A stretch of DNA of 64,000 bases from Beaufortia kweichowensis (taxonomy: Eukaryota; Chordata; Actinopteri; Cypriniformes; Gastromyzontidae), in assembly GCA_019155185.1 (NCBI GenBank), contig CM032801.1:1222761-1286760 (forward strand). Direction: 5' to 3'. The notes beneath the pieces were generated by a model. It saw nothing but the letters and a program-made list of their open reading frames with translations. It was not told the DNA's origin and searched no databases. Both the position numbers and the translations under genes were made by a program. This document shows, piece by piece, positions 26,901 to 36,777 of the stretch (position 1 is the stretch's first letter; each line of letters opens with the position of its first letter).

Positions 26901-27698
26901 TTTACTCAACTAACAGAGAAATTTGACCTCCCTGCATCACACTTCTTCAGATACTTACAAATTAGAAATTATGTTCGTTCCACTGTGCCTAATTTTGAAA
27001 TATTATCAGCCGATAATCTGCTTTCTTGCACTCCCAACACCCCCAAGTTAATTACAAAATTTGTTGACTTTTTCACAAGTCAGCTAGATATTTCTACTAC
27101 CCATCTGAAAAACAAATGGGAAGACCAACTAAATATTCAAATCTCTGAGGAGGACTGGGGAAAATGTCTTAAAAATATATACACCTGTTCCATTAATGCT
27201 AGGCTCCAGCTTATTCAGTATAAGGTGTTGCACAGATTGCATTACTCTAGGGTTAAACTCAACACTTTTTATCCTACTATCTCTCCTCTCTGCAATAAAT
27301 GTGAATCTGCAGAGGGCTCTCTTGGTCATCTTTTCTGGTCATGCCCAAAACTTGGTGAATTCTGGTCAGAAGTTTTTCAATTTCTTTCTGACGCTTATAC
27401 ATGTGAGCTCCCAGTTGACCCTGCAACTGCCATTCTTGGCTGGTCAGCTTCCCTGCAGCGCTTTAATTCTGCTACTCGATTGCCTATACAGTTTGGCATG
27501 ATGATCGCCAAAAAAACTATACTCTGTGTGTGGAAGAAAAATTCGAAGCCACTATTTAAGATCTGGTTATCAGAACTCTCCTCCACTCTGCATGTGGAAA
27601 GACTCAGATATAGTATCTCTGGTAATATAGAAAAATTTGAAGCTTCTTGGAGGCCTCTTTTCAATCACTTGTTAAAAACCAATAATGAAACAACTTAA
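23916..27698 (+). pseudogene. LINE ORF2 (endonuclease-reverse transcriptase), frameshifted
   Basis: The order of a LINE ORF2 is recognisable across several frames. An AP-type endonuclease begins at ATG 23916 (LASWNVRGLNN, FLQETHIR, NIYGPN, GGDFN). An RT follows, with PGPDGFGIKFY, SYRPIALLN, GFIPGR, ALDAEKAFDQ, GTRQGCPLSPLLF and the catalytic YADD at 26004-26015. The C-terminal region carries a C-X2-C...H-X4-C knuckle (CNKC...HLFWSC, about 27290-27345), ending at TAA 27696-27698. Frame changes occur near 24010 (T8 run), about 24525 (T8 run), about 25155, about 26410 and about 26550, so no full protein can be made from this sequence as given. Two breaks sit in homopolymers, where sequencing error is possible; the others do not. 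Confidence 0.85.
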
Positions 27699-28006
27699 TA
27701 TTTCATTTTTTTCTGTTGTCATTTTATTGTAATTTTCGTTAACCTCTGTCTTTAATTTGACCTCTATTCATTCCATGCTGGGCAAATTATCTGTTTTGAT
27801 TTCCCGTGCCTCTGTTAGGCACATATTGGCATTAACTGCAAATGTGATTGTAATTGAAAGAGTTTTTTTTTTTTTATATATATATTTTTCTTATGTGTGT
27901 AGTCGTGTTTGTTTCTGTCTTGTGATTCTGTGTTCTGTTCACCTGTCTGTAAATCTGAAAATACTTCAATAAATATAATATTAAAAAAAAAAAAAAACAT
28001 AGAGTG

Positions 28007-29896
28007 AAAGAAGAAGAATTGTCAAAGAAATTATGAGTGTGGACCAGAGTAGCGCTGACAGCGACAGCACTCAGTACAGCTAAAACATCAAGTAAGGGAA
28101 AGAAAGAGGAAGTTTGCAGCACGGAGGTTAAGAAGAGAAAGGAAGTTGAAGCAGGAAGCTCTAGGGCTACCCCATCTGCTCCTCCCCTTGATAAGTCCAG
28201 CCCCACTACATTATACCCAAATCCGTATGACGAACACAGACACACCACACACACACCTCAACATTCACAGCAGCAAGTTGTATTGGGAATCACTAGAGGT
28301 GAACTTGATATAGATATGGATGCAGTGACAGATCAGATAAAGAAAACACAAGAAGAGATGCAGGAGTTAAGAGACATTGTGAATGAAGGGCTCAGCAAAG
28401 CAATAGTTGATAGTACTGCACATATCAGAACAAATAGAGCCATGCCTCAGTATGATGGTGATGATGAAGGAGAAGAACAGGAAGAAGAGAATGATAATCA
28501 CATAGACTTAGGGGAAATAAGAAGCATAAGTGCGGCTAGTGAGAGTTACAGAGGTGATGAAATGATAGTTAAGCCATACAAGATATGCATTAAGGGCGAA
28601 ATGACGGTAGACGATACAAAACCCATTGCAGACAGAACCAGAAGCAAAGACAAACAAGTAAAGAGTAAAATAGACGTGAGTGATGATGAGGGAGCGGGTA
28701 CTTCACATCGCAGAGAGAGAACATCCTCACCCAAAAGCGATTTCTCAGTACACCAGACACATGACCCCCAACTGCAACTGCCACTATTAATTAAAGCTGG
28801 TAAACAGGCACAATATCAGCCCTGGTCACATAGTGATATGACCGCAATAGCAAGCAAACTACCTCCCCTTACGTCAGGAGGCAGCAGATGGCTCAGTAAA
28901 TTGACCCTACTCAGTCATGGCACGATTTTGGCATTAGGTGATTTAAGATGTCTGTTGGGTCAAACACTGACTGCTTCACAAATGCAAGACCTAGAGAAAA
29001 ATGCAGGCATTGAATTTACACCACACGAGGTTCCATTCACACGGGTGAGTACAGCAATAGGCAAAGCCTTAAAACAAATGTATCCACTTCCCCCCACCAC
29101 ATACCAAAACATCAAATTTCGCATCAAACCAGGTGAGACCGGTGCAGCTTATTACTTCCGTTGTTGTACTGAGTGGGAACAAATGGTGGAGGAGAACAGT
29201 TTAACCAACCCTATAACTAGAGACATTTTCAGAGCTGCAGTGATGACAGGTGCCCCCAGTGGAGTAAAACAGGTTATAGAGAATAATCCTGACATCCCAA
29301 TAGCGAGTAATGAGGTATGGGAAAGACACTTAGTGCACCACACAGACAAAGCAGTAGAAAAGGCTACAAGAGAAGAGGAAGAACTTGAAAAGGTAAAATC
29401 ACAATTGCTAAAATTACAACTAGATAAAGCAAAAACTGAAGGGACAACAAAGAAGGTAAAACAAATGCCACAACATGAGCCCAATAGGGAACCATATGGT
29501 GCACCACAGCAACAACAGTATTTCCAACCCCCACCACAGACACAGTACACACCCAGGCCATGGGGACCCTACACATACCCAAGACAAAACACACCTTGGA
29601 GAGGGAATAGAAATTCTAGAGGGGGATTAGGGAGAGGGGAGCAGAACAGGATGCGGTGTTATGGGTGTGGCAATCCAGGTCATGGGGTACGAGAATGCCC
29701 CTATCCACCAAGAGAAATAGGCGAACACAACGGTCCACCTGCGGGGGGATGGGGTCCCCGAGGAGGTGGCACCGGTGGTCGTGGCAGGGGACCACATACC
29801 CCACAAAACCCGGGGCAACGTCTCCCGCCACCCTCCAACCTACAGGTGCCCATGCACCCAACATGGGGCCCGGAGGGTGGGGCGGAGGAATGTTGA
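28007..29896 (+). pseudogene. gag: Retroviral gag, 3' part (capsid and nucleocapsid)
   Basis: This continues the matrix reading after the LINE. An in-frame TGA at 28034-28036 interrupts it; from 28037 it is open for 619 codons. It holds an acidic, proline-rich linker, a capsid region (WSHSDMTAIASKLPP ... GDLRCLLGQ) and a segment resembling the major homology region (IKPGETGAAYYFRCCTEW). A long charged helix (about residues 435-475) follows, then a basic Gly/Arg-rich tail with one zinc knuckle CYGCGNPGHGVREC (C-X2-C-X4-H-X4-C, 29657-29698). The single knuckle and the long charged helix resemble gammaretroviral Gag. It ends at TGA 29894-29896, with pol open in the same frame directly behind. 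Confidence 0.85.
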
Positions 29897-31993
29897 AGGG
29901 GCCCGCAGAGAACTACCATGGGAGGAAGGGCTGAAGCTCTCATGGATATGGTGGTCAAAGATAGGCCACTAAAGGCCCTGGTGGATACTGGGGCCACATA
30001 CTCCACTGTGACAGAGGGCATGGTTGACACAAATGATTTAAGTGCTCAAACAGTGGGAGTAATGGGGTTCTCTGGCAGGGTAGAAAAATGGCCTATGACA
30101 AAACCATTGAGGGTAAGAGTTGCACACCAGGTGTTTTCACACTCATTTCTGTATTCCTCTAATGCTCCAGTACCTTTACTAGGGAGAGATTTATTGATTA
30201 AATTGGGAGCTAGCATACTCTGTTCACAGGAGGGGGTGATAGTTACATTACCAGACGGAACACAGACTAACTGTTCACTTTCAGGTAACACTGCAGGTAA
30301 CCAATGGATGCTAACCACATGTGGGGAGGTTGAGGATGCTGACATATATTGGGTAGAATTAGATCACAGTGTAGCCACCAATAGTGTGATGGCCAAATAC
30401 AACGAACACCGAGAATGGATCACACATGTAGATATTTTTCTCCCACCAGAAGATCCCCTACACTGCACATTGTTCTATGACAGAAATGACACTACACTTT
30501 ACCAAGATTTGTTTCACAAAATCGAAGGTAGCAAATGGGTATTATGGGGAAATGGGTTGTTGATAGGAAAGGAAGGAGTGACCGCCCCAATAGCACTAAC
30601 TGATACTCAAATGGAATGGTATGAGATGGCAGACACAGCTGCCCCACACATTAGCTTAGCATTACACCCAGGACATGAAGCTAGGGAGCTAGGGAAGATG
30701 ACCAAGACACTTTTGCAAGCGACTGACTGGACACCCACTGAACGAGAAGACATTTTATTCTCACACACACATAGTGCATACTGGGTTAAGGGTGACACTG
30801 AAGACACAGGTATCCTCACAGACAAACAAATTTCACGCACACATGGTAGAGAACACACTGATGTTGAGGGTACTGAAGAAATGTTAAACACATTGCCCAA
30901 TACTTTGTGGTCCCAAGGACCCACGGACATAGGTTTCTGTAATATCACACCTGTAACATTCCAGTTAAGTTCCACCAAAACTGTTTGGGTCCCTCAGTAC
31001 CGCAACAGACCAGAAGCTGAAGAAGGTGTGGCCAGTACTGTTGAAGGACTGTTAGAGAAAGGGGTCCTTACCCCCTATCAGTCCGACTGTAACACCCCGA
31101 TTTTCCCAGTTCCAAAACCAGGCACTAACAAGTACAGAATGGTACATGATCTGCTTGCTATCAATGCTTTGGTGTGTACACAAACCATGCCGGTACCAAA
31201 CCCATACATTGCTCTATCGACACTGACACCTGAACACAAATGGTTTACATGTATTGATTTGGCTAATGTTTTTTTCTGTATCCCAATAGCTGAGGAGTGT
31301 AAGCCGTGCTTAGCCTTCACCTACAGAGGTCGTCAATATTCTTACAACAGACTACCACAAGGCTTCATTTTATCACCAGGCATCTTCAATCAGGTATTAA
31401 AACAACAGTTACAAGGCTGCGAGTTACCTGACTCCTGTGTACTGATCATGTATGTTGATGATTTATTGTTGGCTGCCACTACTGAAAAGGCATGCTTGGA
31501 AGCAACCAGACTGGTGCTTTCAACTCTGCATGAGTCTGGTTTTAAGGTAAGCAAGACAAAACTGCAGGTTTGCAGACCAAGTGTAACATTCTTGGGCAGA
31601 CTGATCACTGCACAGGGGTCAACATTAACGAGCACACAAAGAGAAAGCATTTTGAGCCATCCCAAGACTGTAAAAGACATGCTTTCATTTCTAGGCTTAA
31701 CAGGATTTAGCAGACATTACATTCCAATGTATGTGGCACTCACTACACCACTCAGAGAGTTGATAAAAGAACAGGGCATGAAAAATTTGAGAGCAGAGTT
31801 GACATGGACACAAGAAGCTGAACGGACGTTCATAGATCTTAAGACACAGTTGGCCCATGCAGCCCACTTGAATTGCGCTAATTACAGTTTACCATTTTTT
31901 CTGGATGCTTCTGAGTCAGGTACAAATGCTAATGGAGTGTTGTTCCAAAAGTTGCAGGGAACTAGAAAAGTGTTGATGTACTGTAGTGTTTAA
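29897..31993 (+). pseudogene. pol: Retroviral pro-pol: protease and reverse transcriptase
   Basis: Same frame as gag, open immediately after the UGA; the first ATG is at 29918. Protease is marked by LVDTGATYS (Asp at residue 23 counted from that ATG) and LLGRDLL further on. The RT fingers and palm follow: VPQYRNRPEAEEGV, PIFPVPKPGTNKYRMVHDL, FTCIDLANVFFCIPI, YNRLPQGFILSPGIFNQ, catalytic YVDD at 31451-31462, then KLQVCRPSVTFLGR and a thumb/connection region. A TAA at 31991-31993 ends the frame inside the connection domain, where retroviral RTs normally continue; the same frame carries on behind it, so this is a simple nonsense change. Other catalytic landmarks look intact. Confidence 0.9.
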
Positions 31994-33166
31994 CTTGACA
32001 CCATTGAGCAAAGACACCCACAATGCTCCAGATTTGCTGCTGGATTGGCAAAACTTGTCCATAAGACCTCACACATAGTTATGGGACATCCACTGACTAT
32101 CCTCACCACACATTCTATCATGTCATTCGTTAACTCTGAGTCTTTCACATTTTCCCCATTGCGTAAACAGCGCATTGCTAAGATCTTGTCCAGCCCAAAC
32201 ATTACTTACACACACGAGGGCATTAACATGGCTGATCTCATGTCCAGTGGTGAACCCCATAACTGTGCACCACTGATGGCACACGCGTTAAAAAGCGGAT
32301 GACGGTAGCCTGAGAGCTGCGTATGCTGTTGTTGAATGGGTAGATGGAGAGTATGTGACTAGAGAAGCTTGCAAGTTGGATGGAAAACAGTCTGCACAAC
32401 GTGCGGAGATGGTTACTGTGATCAGAGCATTACACATTGCTGGAGAGAGACGGGTAAACATTTTTTCCGACTCTGCATATGTTGTAACTGCTCTACATGT
32501 GGAACTGCCCTTATGGCAGAGATGTGGGTTCATTGCTTCATCAGGTCGCCCAATCACACATGCTAAAGAAGCTAAAGAACTGTTTGAGGGTTTCAAAAAT
32601 GTACACCTGAGAATGGTAGAACAGGCCTTAGGCCTCAGACATGTGTATGGTGCAGTATACCACCCACAAAGCCAGGGGAAAGTTGAATGCTTGAATCTCA
32701 CCATCAAAATGAAATTGGCTAAAATCTGTGCACAGACCAAATTGAATTGGCTATCAGCCCTACCACTGGCATTGATGCATATCCGTTCTTCTGTTAACAG
32801 GGTACGGGCTTCACACCTTTTGAATTGCTTACAGGTCGCCAGTTTCCAGGTCCGACACTGCAGCTGACGCAGGAGTGCGTCCAACCACTGTCACACACTG
32901 CATATTTTGACAAACTAACTGCTCTGATTAAAACCTTTTCCCAGCAGGTGTTACCAGTTCAGGAGGGGAGCATAAACCCAGAAGGAGTGTTAGTAGGTGG
33001 AGCAGACTGGGTGAGAGTTAAGATCTTCAGGAGAAAGTGGAACGAGCCACGCTGGTCCAAACCACACAGAGTTACTGCAAGGACCTCCCACTGTGTTCAA
33101 CTACAAGGGAAAGGAGATACCTGGTTTCACTTAACATCTTGTGTAGCTTGTGATCCCCCCATCTAG
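31994..33166 (+). pseudogene. pol: Remnant of RNase H and integrase, rearranged
   Basis: Behind the TAA the connection domain continues in frame to about 32300 (LVHKTSHIVMGHPLTIL). After a frame change an RNase H core follows (SLRAAYAVVEW, AQRAEMV, IFSDSAYVV), lacking its first catalytic Asp segment. At about 32590 RNase H jumps directly into the late integrase core (YHPQSQGKVE, holding the third acidic residue), so the zinc-binding domain and the first two catalytic Asp residues are missing. Another frame change near 32801 leads to the integrase C-terminal SH3-like domain (GADWVRVKIFRRKW ... WFHLTSC), ending at 33166. By this reading integration activity is lost. Confidence 0.85.
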
Positions 33167-33593
33167 GTCTCTGGCTGAAACAGGTTTGTCCCTGAGAGAC
33201 TCTCAGGTCCAAGAGAGGGAGGAGGTCACAGAGACGGCAGAAAAGCAACAACAACTTCAAATTTTGCACAAGACAGGTGACCTGTTCACAAGCCCACACA
33301 CAGAACCTTTGGCCAATTGTGTAAGTGCTGACTGTGCAGTGACAAAAGAAGAAGACGGAAGAATAATTTTTCATTTAATAACTAAAGAACACTGTAATGC
33401 CTTACCAACCTATGATTGTTTCACAGAAAGCCTGAGCTACATGAGAGACTGGTGTGTGGAAAACAACATTAAGAGTGTTTCAGTACCCCGGCTGGGGTGC
33501 AGTCTAGATAAACTAGATTTTGAAAGAGTACAACAGATCTTAAGAGAAGTGTTCATGGACGTGGACATAACAGTAACAATTTATTCTCTGTAA
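33150..33593 (+). CDS. Macro-domain protein, OARD1/TARG1-like, in the env position
   Basis: An open frame of 147 codons overlapping the integrase end by 17 bp in another frame. Residues 1-37 are a polar, Gln/Glu-rich lead. From residue 38 it follows the OARD1/TARG1 macro domain: KTGDLFTSP, LANCVSADC, HLITK, LPTYD, VPRLGCSLD and the terminal ITVTIYSL. OARD1 removes ADP-ribose from glutamate and deacetylates O-acetyl-ADP-ribose, using a Lys in LITK and an Asp in GCGLD; both are kept here (K79, D120). About 29 residues between the SADC and LITK motifs are absent in frame, removing the Gly-rich loop that contacts ADP-ribose, so activity is doubtful. There are no introns, and AATAAA overlaps the stop (33592-33597). 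It may be a captured host gene of the retrovirus or an unrelated retrocopy beside it. The fold assignment is strong, the function unproven. Confidence 0.75.
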   Translation: MIPPSRSLAETGLSLRDSQVQEREEVTETAEKQQQLQILHKTGDLFTSPHTEPLANCVSADCAVTKEEDGRIIFHLITKEHCNALPTYDCFTESLSYMRDWCVENNIKSVSVPRLGCSLDKLDFERVQQILREVFMDVDITVTIYSL

Positions 33594-33597
33594 TAAA

Positions 33598-33968
33598 GTT
33601 CATTAACATAACCTTCTCCACAGGGACCTGTGGGACACAGGAGGACTTGATCTTTTACTTTTAGGGATTTTCTACATTTTATAAAATTTTTATAAAATTT
33701 TCGTATCGCCCTGCCCTAATATTACACACACATACAAAACTTTTTAAGTATTTTAAAATGCATGTATGTTCTGCAGTTAAAAGTTTGATAGTTCTCTTAA
33801 GCAATTTATAAAGGATTATAAATGAATTTATACATTGATGTCAGCCACATTTATACATGATTTTATACATTGATTGCTCTCTATATAAAAAGTACTGTAT
33901 ATGTAACAAGTACTGTATGTAGATACCATATGCACTATTGAAATTATTCAAAATTTTGATTTTAGATA
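33598..33968. other. AT-rich spacer between retrovirus and transposase
   Basis: No LTR copy, gene or RNA was found. Short palindromic words (CCTGTGGGACACAGG near 33624; TTTTATAAAATTTTTATAAAATTTT near 33676) are present. The end (TTGATTTTAG at about 33957-33966) looks like a splice acceptor for the next coding segment. Confidence 0.5.
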
Positions 33969-34680
33969 ATGGAGTACTACGGTGCAAGTTCACGTACTAC
34001 ACGGCGACGAATCAAAACAAAAGTGCAAGAACATTTAATGAGCTTTGCTGTGGATGCTCTGGAAGTTCTTGATGAAACTGTTGAGCAAAGTGTGAATGAT
34101 GAGCAGGTTTTTGAAACTGACAGATCAGATCAACTGAATTTGACATTGGATAGTGATGAAACAAATGACTCATTTCAGGATTCTGATGAAGAGGAAATGG
34201 AGCGTCAGCTTAACATGAAGACAAAATTGGCTGAATGGGCAGCTAGTCTGAATATCCCTCAGTCTGCTTTGTCAGAATTGCTACACATACTTATAAATGA
34301 ATGTCTTAACTTACCAAAAGATCCAAGAACTCTTATATCTACTTTAAAAGATTGTGAAGTAAAAAAAATGGGGAGTGGAAGTTACTATCATTTTGGCCTT
34401 TGTAAAGCAATATGTGCAGAGCTGAACAATGCACAAGATGAACTCACAGACACATTAACTCTAAGACTAAATGTTGATAGAATACCAATGCACAGTTGTG
34501 GCCCATACTTGGCAAAATTAAGGAGCTACCTAGCTCGAAAGTGTTCATGATAAGTCTCTATGCTGGCCCATCTAAACCACCATCAGTTCATGAGTACATG
34601 AAAGATATTGTTGAGGAATTTAAAAGACTCACAAAGGAAGGCTCAAAGGAAGGTACTTCAATGAGAAACATTACAGTGTA

Positions 34681-34877
34681 GGGGCAGTTGTAGCCTAGTG
34701 GTTAGAGAGTTGGACTTGCAACCAGATGGTTGCCAGTTCGATTCCCAGTACCAGCAGGAAGCAACTGAGGTGCCCTTGAGCAAGACACCTCACCCCTAAT
34801 CGCTCCCCAGTGTGCCACTGGTAAAACTTGTAAGTCACTTTGGATAAAAGCGTCTGCTAAATGAGTAAATGTAAATG
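34681..34877 (+). mobile_element. tRNA-derived SINE (V-SINE/HAmo-like)
   Basis: The head is tRNA-like: box A TAGCCTAGTGG at 34691-34701 and box B AGTTCGATTCC at 34735-34745, spaced as in an internal RNA polymerase III promoter. The body has TTGAGCAAGACACCTCACCCC, and the tail GGATAAAAGCGTCTGCTAAATG is the L2-derived 3' end shared with fish LINEs, ending in AAATGTAAATG. It splits the transposase pseudogene. No clear target duplication was found. Confidence 0.85.
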
Positions 34878-35265
34878 TTCCCCTGCCTGATGCATTTATA
34901 TGCGATGCTCCTGCAAGAGCGTTTCTCAAATGTATAAAGGTCACTCTTGTGAGCGTTGTGTGCAGTCTGGTGTTTATTTAAATAGAAAAATAGTGTACCC
35001 AGACATGGAAGCAGCCCAGTTTGATGAAATGTTAGATGAGGAACACCATCGTGATATGTCAGCCTCTTGGCAGTTGAGAGTACGTTTAGTTACATCTTTT
35101 TTGTACTTGATTACATGCATTTAGTGTGCTTAGGAATTGTCCGTAAGCTTGTTTCACTGTGGATCAAGGGACCCTTGACATGTAGAATTTCATCAAGTGT
35201 TCTTTCTGTTGTATCTGAAAACTTGAAACGACTTAGGCAAAATTTGCCTAGGAATTTCTCAAAAG

Positions 35266-35306
35266 AGCCACGATCCCTTTACTATATTCGTAAAGGGATC
35301 GTGGCT
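35266..35306. repeat. Perfect 17-bp hairpin in transposase remnant
   Basis: Arms 35266-35282 and 35290-35306 are exact reverse complements around a 7-nt loop. The frame around it departs from the expected transposase sequence, so the hairpin probably arose by a local inverted copying event in already decaying DNA. Confidence 0.85.
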
Positions 35307-35921
35307 TTCTTGGTCAATGGAAAGCTACAGAGTTTAGGCAGTTTTTGTTATATACCGGCCCTGTTGTGTTGTTTAATGCATTTCCTAAACGTGTATATAA
35401 CAACTTTTTAGTTTTATCAGTTGCCATAAGAATTCTTTTGAGTCCAGATCAGTGCAATGACTATTGTGATTATGCTGAAAAGTTTTTTTGTCACAAACTT
35501 TGACAAAATCTATGGATCTGAGTTTCTCGTATATAACACACACAGCCTTATACATTTGGCACAAGATGCACATAAATATGGTACTCTTGATTCTGTATCA
35601 TGCTTTCCATTTGAAAATTATTTAGGACATTTGAAAAGGATGGTTAGGAGACCTCAAAATCCGGCTGAACAAATTGTGAGACGTGTGGATGAGAAACAAA
35701 CTTTTAATAGGGACTCGAAAGGAAGTTCAACATTGGAAGAACATCTTAAACAGACACATTTCTCTGGACCTACTCCACCAGGATTTTCCACATGCACACA
35801 GTTTAAGCAATGCCAATACAAAGGAATGACCATCTCCTGCTCTCCAGGAAACAACTGCTTTGAAATTAATAGCAGAGTTGCCCTTGTTAGAAATCTTTTG
35901 GTCTCTCCCATGGCAGACCTT

Positions 35922-36021
35922 NNNNNNNNNNNNNNNNNNNNNNNNNNNNNNNNNNNNNNNNNNNNNNNNNNNNNNNNNNNNNNNNNNNNNNNNNNNNNNN
36001 NNNNNNNNNNNNNNNNNNNNN
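35922..36021. other. Assembly gap, exactly 100 N
   Basis: A run of exactly 100 N, the conventional placeholder for a gap of unknown size. The transposase frame enters it from the left and an LTR fragment leaves it on the right, so the missing sequence probably includes at least one transposon junction. Confidence 1.
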
Positions 36022-36196
36022 GATGAAACAACAACACCCAGCCAGGGAGAACAGAAAGCAAACACATTAAATAAAGTCCATAACGACGTGAGGCAGGTGC
36101 AGGTGATAACAAGATTATTGATAGTGAACAGGTGGTGAGGTGCAAAGGATTGTGGTAGATTGAGTCCATAAGGGAGTGCAGGGTGAAACTGTGACA
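36022..36196 (-). mobile_element. LTR fragment, minus strand, truncated by gap
   Basis: Read on the minus strand it begins TGTCACAGTTTCACCCTGC and continues through CCTCACCACCTGTTC, the style of 5' end (TGTCAC...) seen in fish gypsy/ERV-type LTRs, including the solo LTR at 38574. The other end lies in the gap, so length and target duplication are unknown. Confidence 0.5.
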
Positions 36197-36314
36197 CATA
36201 TATATTTATATGGGCTAGTTTTATATGTCAATATATGAAAATGTTCCATTTTCTAATAGGTTTTATATATGGTCAGATATATATGTACATATATTTTTTC
36301 ACTTTCTATGTGGA

Positions 36315-36320
<6 letters not shown>

Positions 36321-36360
<40 letters not shown>
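36321..36360. repeat. (TA)n microsatellite
   Basis: About 20 uninterrupted TA steps in an AT-rich setting. Open frames running through it as poly Tyr-Ile are artefacts of the repeat. Confidence 0.95.
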
Positions 36361-36362
<2 letters not shown>

Positions 36363-36777
36363 CATATGTGTGCATATATTACATTTCCATATGGGTACAG
36401 CCTTTGGACCACCCAAGAGAAAAATGATGGCACATGACGACTACATTGCTTTGCATAGTGTTGCAGATAGGGTAGAGAAGCAGTTTGTAGACTATTATGA
36501 TCAAGTGTTTGTCAATGGTGTGATTGTTCATTCCAAGGCATACCACCATTCAAAGAAGAGGAATTCAAGTGTAGTTCGTATTAAAACTGACAACACATTC
36601 TTCTTTGTTAAAACGTTCATGGTAACAGATGTAGAAAATGGCAGTACTTGTTGGGCGCTGTTTTGAGGAGGGGAACCACAGCTTTTCTGCTTGTGTTCAA
36701 AATCCTCTACACTTTCATCCAGTCAAGAAGGTAATGTCTCACCTGACTGTTGTACATGCCTCAGAAATTGAACAGTA

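Larger units (their letters stand above)
22333..27991 (+). mobile_element. Full-length L1/Tx1-type LINE nested in gag
   Basis: A complete non-LTR retrotransposon: short 5' UTR starting GGGGGCGCTAGAGAGC, ORF1, a 610-bp spacer, ORF2, a 3' UTR and an A-rich tail. It is flanked by the direct repeat AAAAAACATAGAGTG at 22318-22332 and about 27992-28006 (A run shared with the tail), the target-site duplication of target-primed reverse transcription at an A-rich site. Because it interrupts gag, it is younger than the retroviral insertion. ORF1 is open throughout; ORF2 is broken by several frame changes. Assignment to the L1/Tx1 group rests on a coiled-coil plus RRM-type ORF1 and an endonuclease-RT ORF2 with a C-terminal zinc knuckle. 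Confidence 0.9.
20830..33597 (+). mobile_element. Defective endogenous retrovirus, class I-like, with nested LINE
   Basis: Order on the plus strand: LTR, tRNA-Trp primer site, leader with minisatellite, gag (matrix, capsid, CCHC nucleocapsid), UGA stop, protease, reverse transcriptase, RNase H, integrase remnant, macro-domain frame. The protease LVDTGATYS, RT YVDDLLLAA, Gag and Pol in the same frame separated by one stop, and the integrase C-terminal domain point to the gamma/epsilon (class I) side of the retroviruses. Damage seen: a LINE in gag, an in-frame stop in gag and another in pol, frame changes in RNase H and integrase, and loss of most of the integrase. No second LTR is visible before 33970, so the 3' end is lost or was displaced. 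No env-like frame (signal peptide, fusion peptide, transmembrane segment) was found. Confidence 0.85.
33969..36777 (+). pseudogene. CACTA/EnSpm-like transposase (tnp2 type), broken
   Basis: Successive pieces in changing frames form one transposase-like protein of the kind found in fish and cnidarian CACTA-type elements. They are an acidic N-terminal segment (33969-34550); a piece with YAGPSKPPSVHEYMKDIV (to about 34680); FICDAPARAF and a Cys-rich part with GHSCERCVQSG (about 34878-35060); DYMHLVCLGIVRKL with the acidic/His motif of this family (about 35106-35160); HSLIHLAQDAHKYGTLDS with FPFENYLGHLKRMVRRPQNP (35547-35690); and a C-terminal part (about 36390-36777). Frame breaks lie near 34495, 35090, 35260-35400 and 36650. 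A SINE, an assembly gap and an LTR fragment interrupt it. Terminal inverted repeats were not identified, so the element limits are unknown. The superfamily call is from motif memory. Confidence 0.6.

Noticed and set aside
29152..30030. Cys-rich minus-strand frames opposite gag
   Set aside because: They arise from the Gly/Pro-rich composition of the plus-strand nucleocapsid region.
33598..33968. 3' LTR of the retrovirus
   Set aside because: None of the 5' LTR landmarks (TATAAATA, the AATAAATTTCAATAT context, ...GTCCAACA) recurs here.
34681..34760. A tRNA gene
   Set aside because: Boxes A and B are present, but the tRNA cloverleaf is degenerate and an L2-type tail follows, so it is a SINE.
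36225..36437. Open frame with poly Tyr-Ile
   Set aside because: It is the (TA)n microsatellite read as protein, except that the tail from about 36390 belongs to the transposase remnant.
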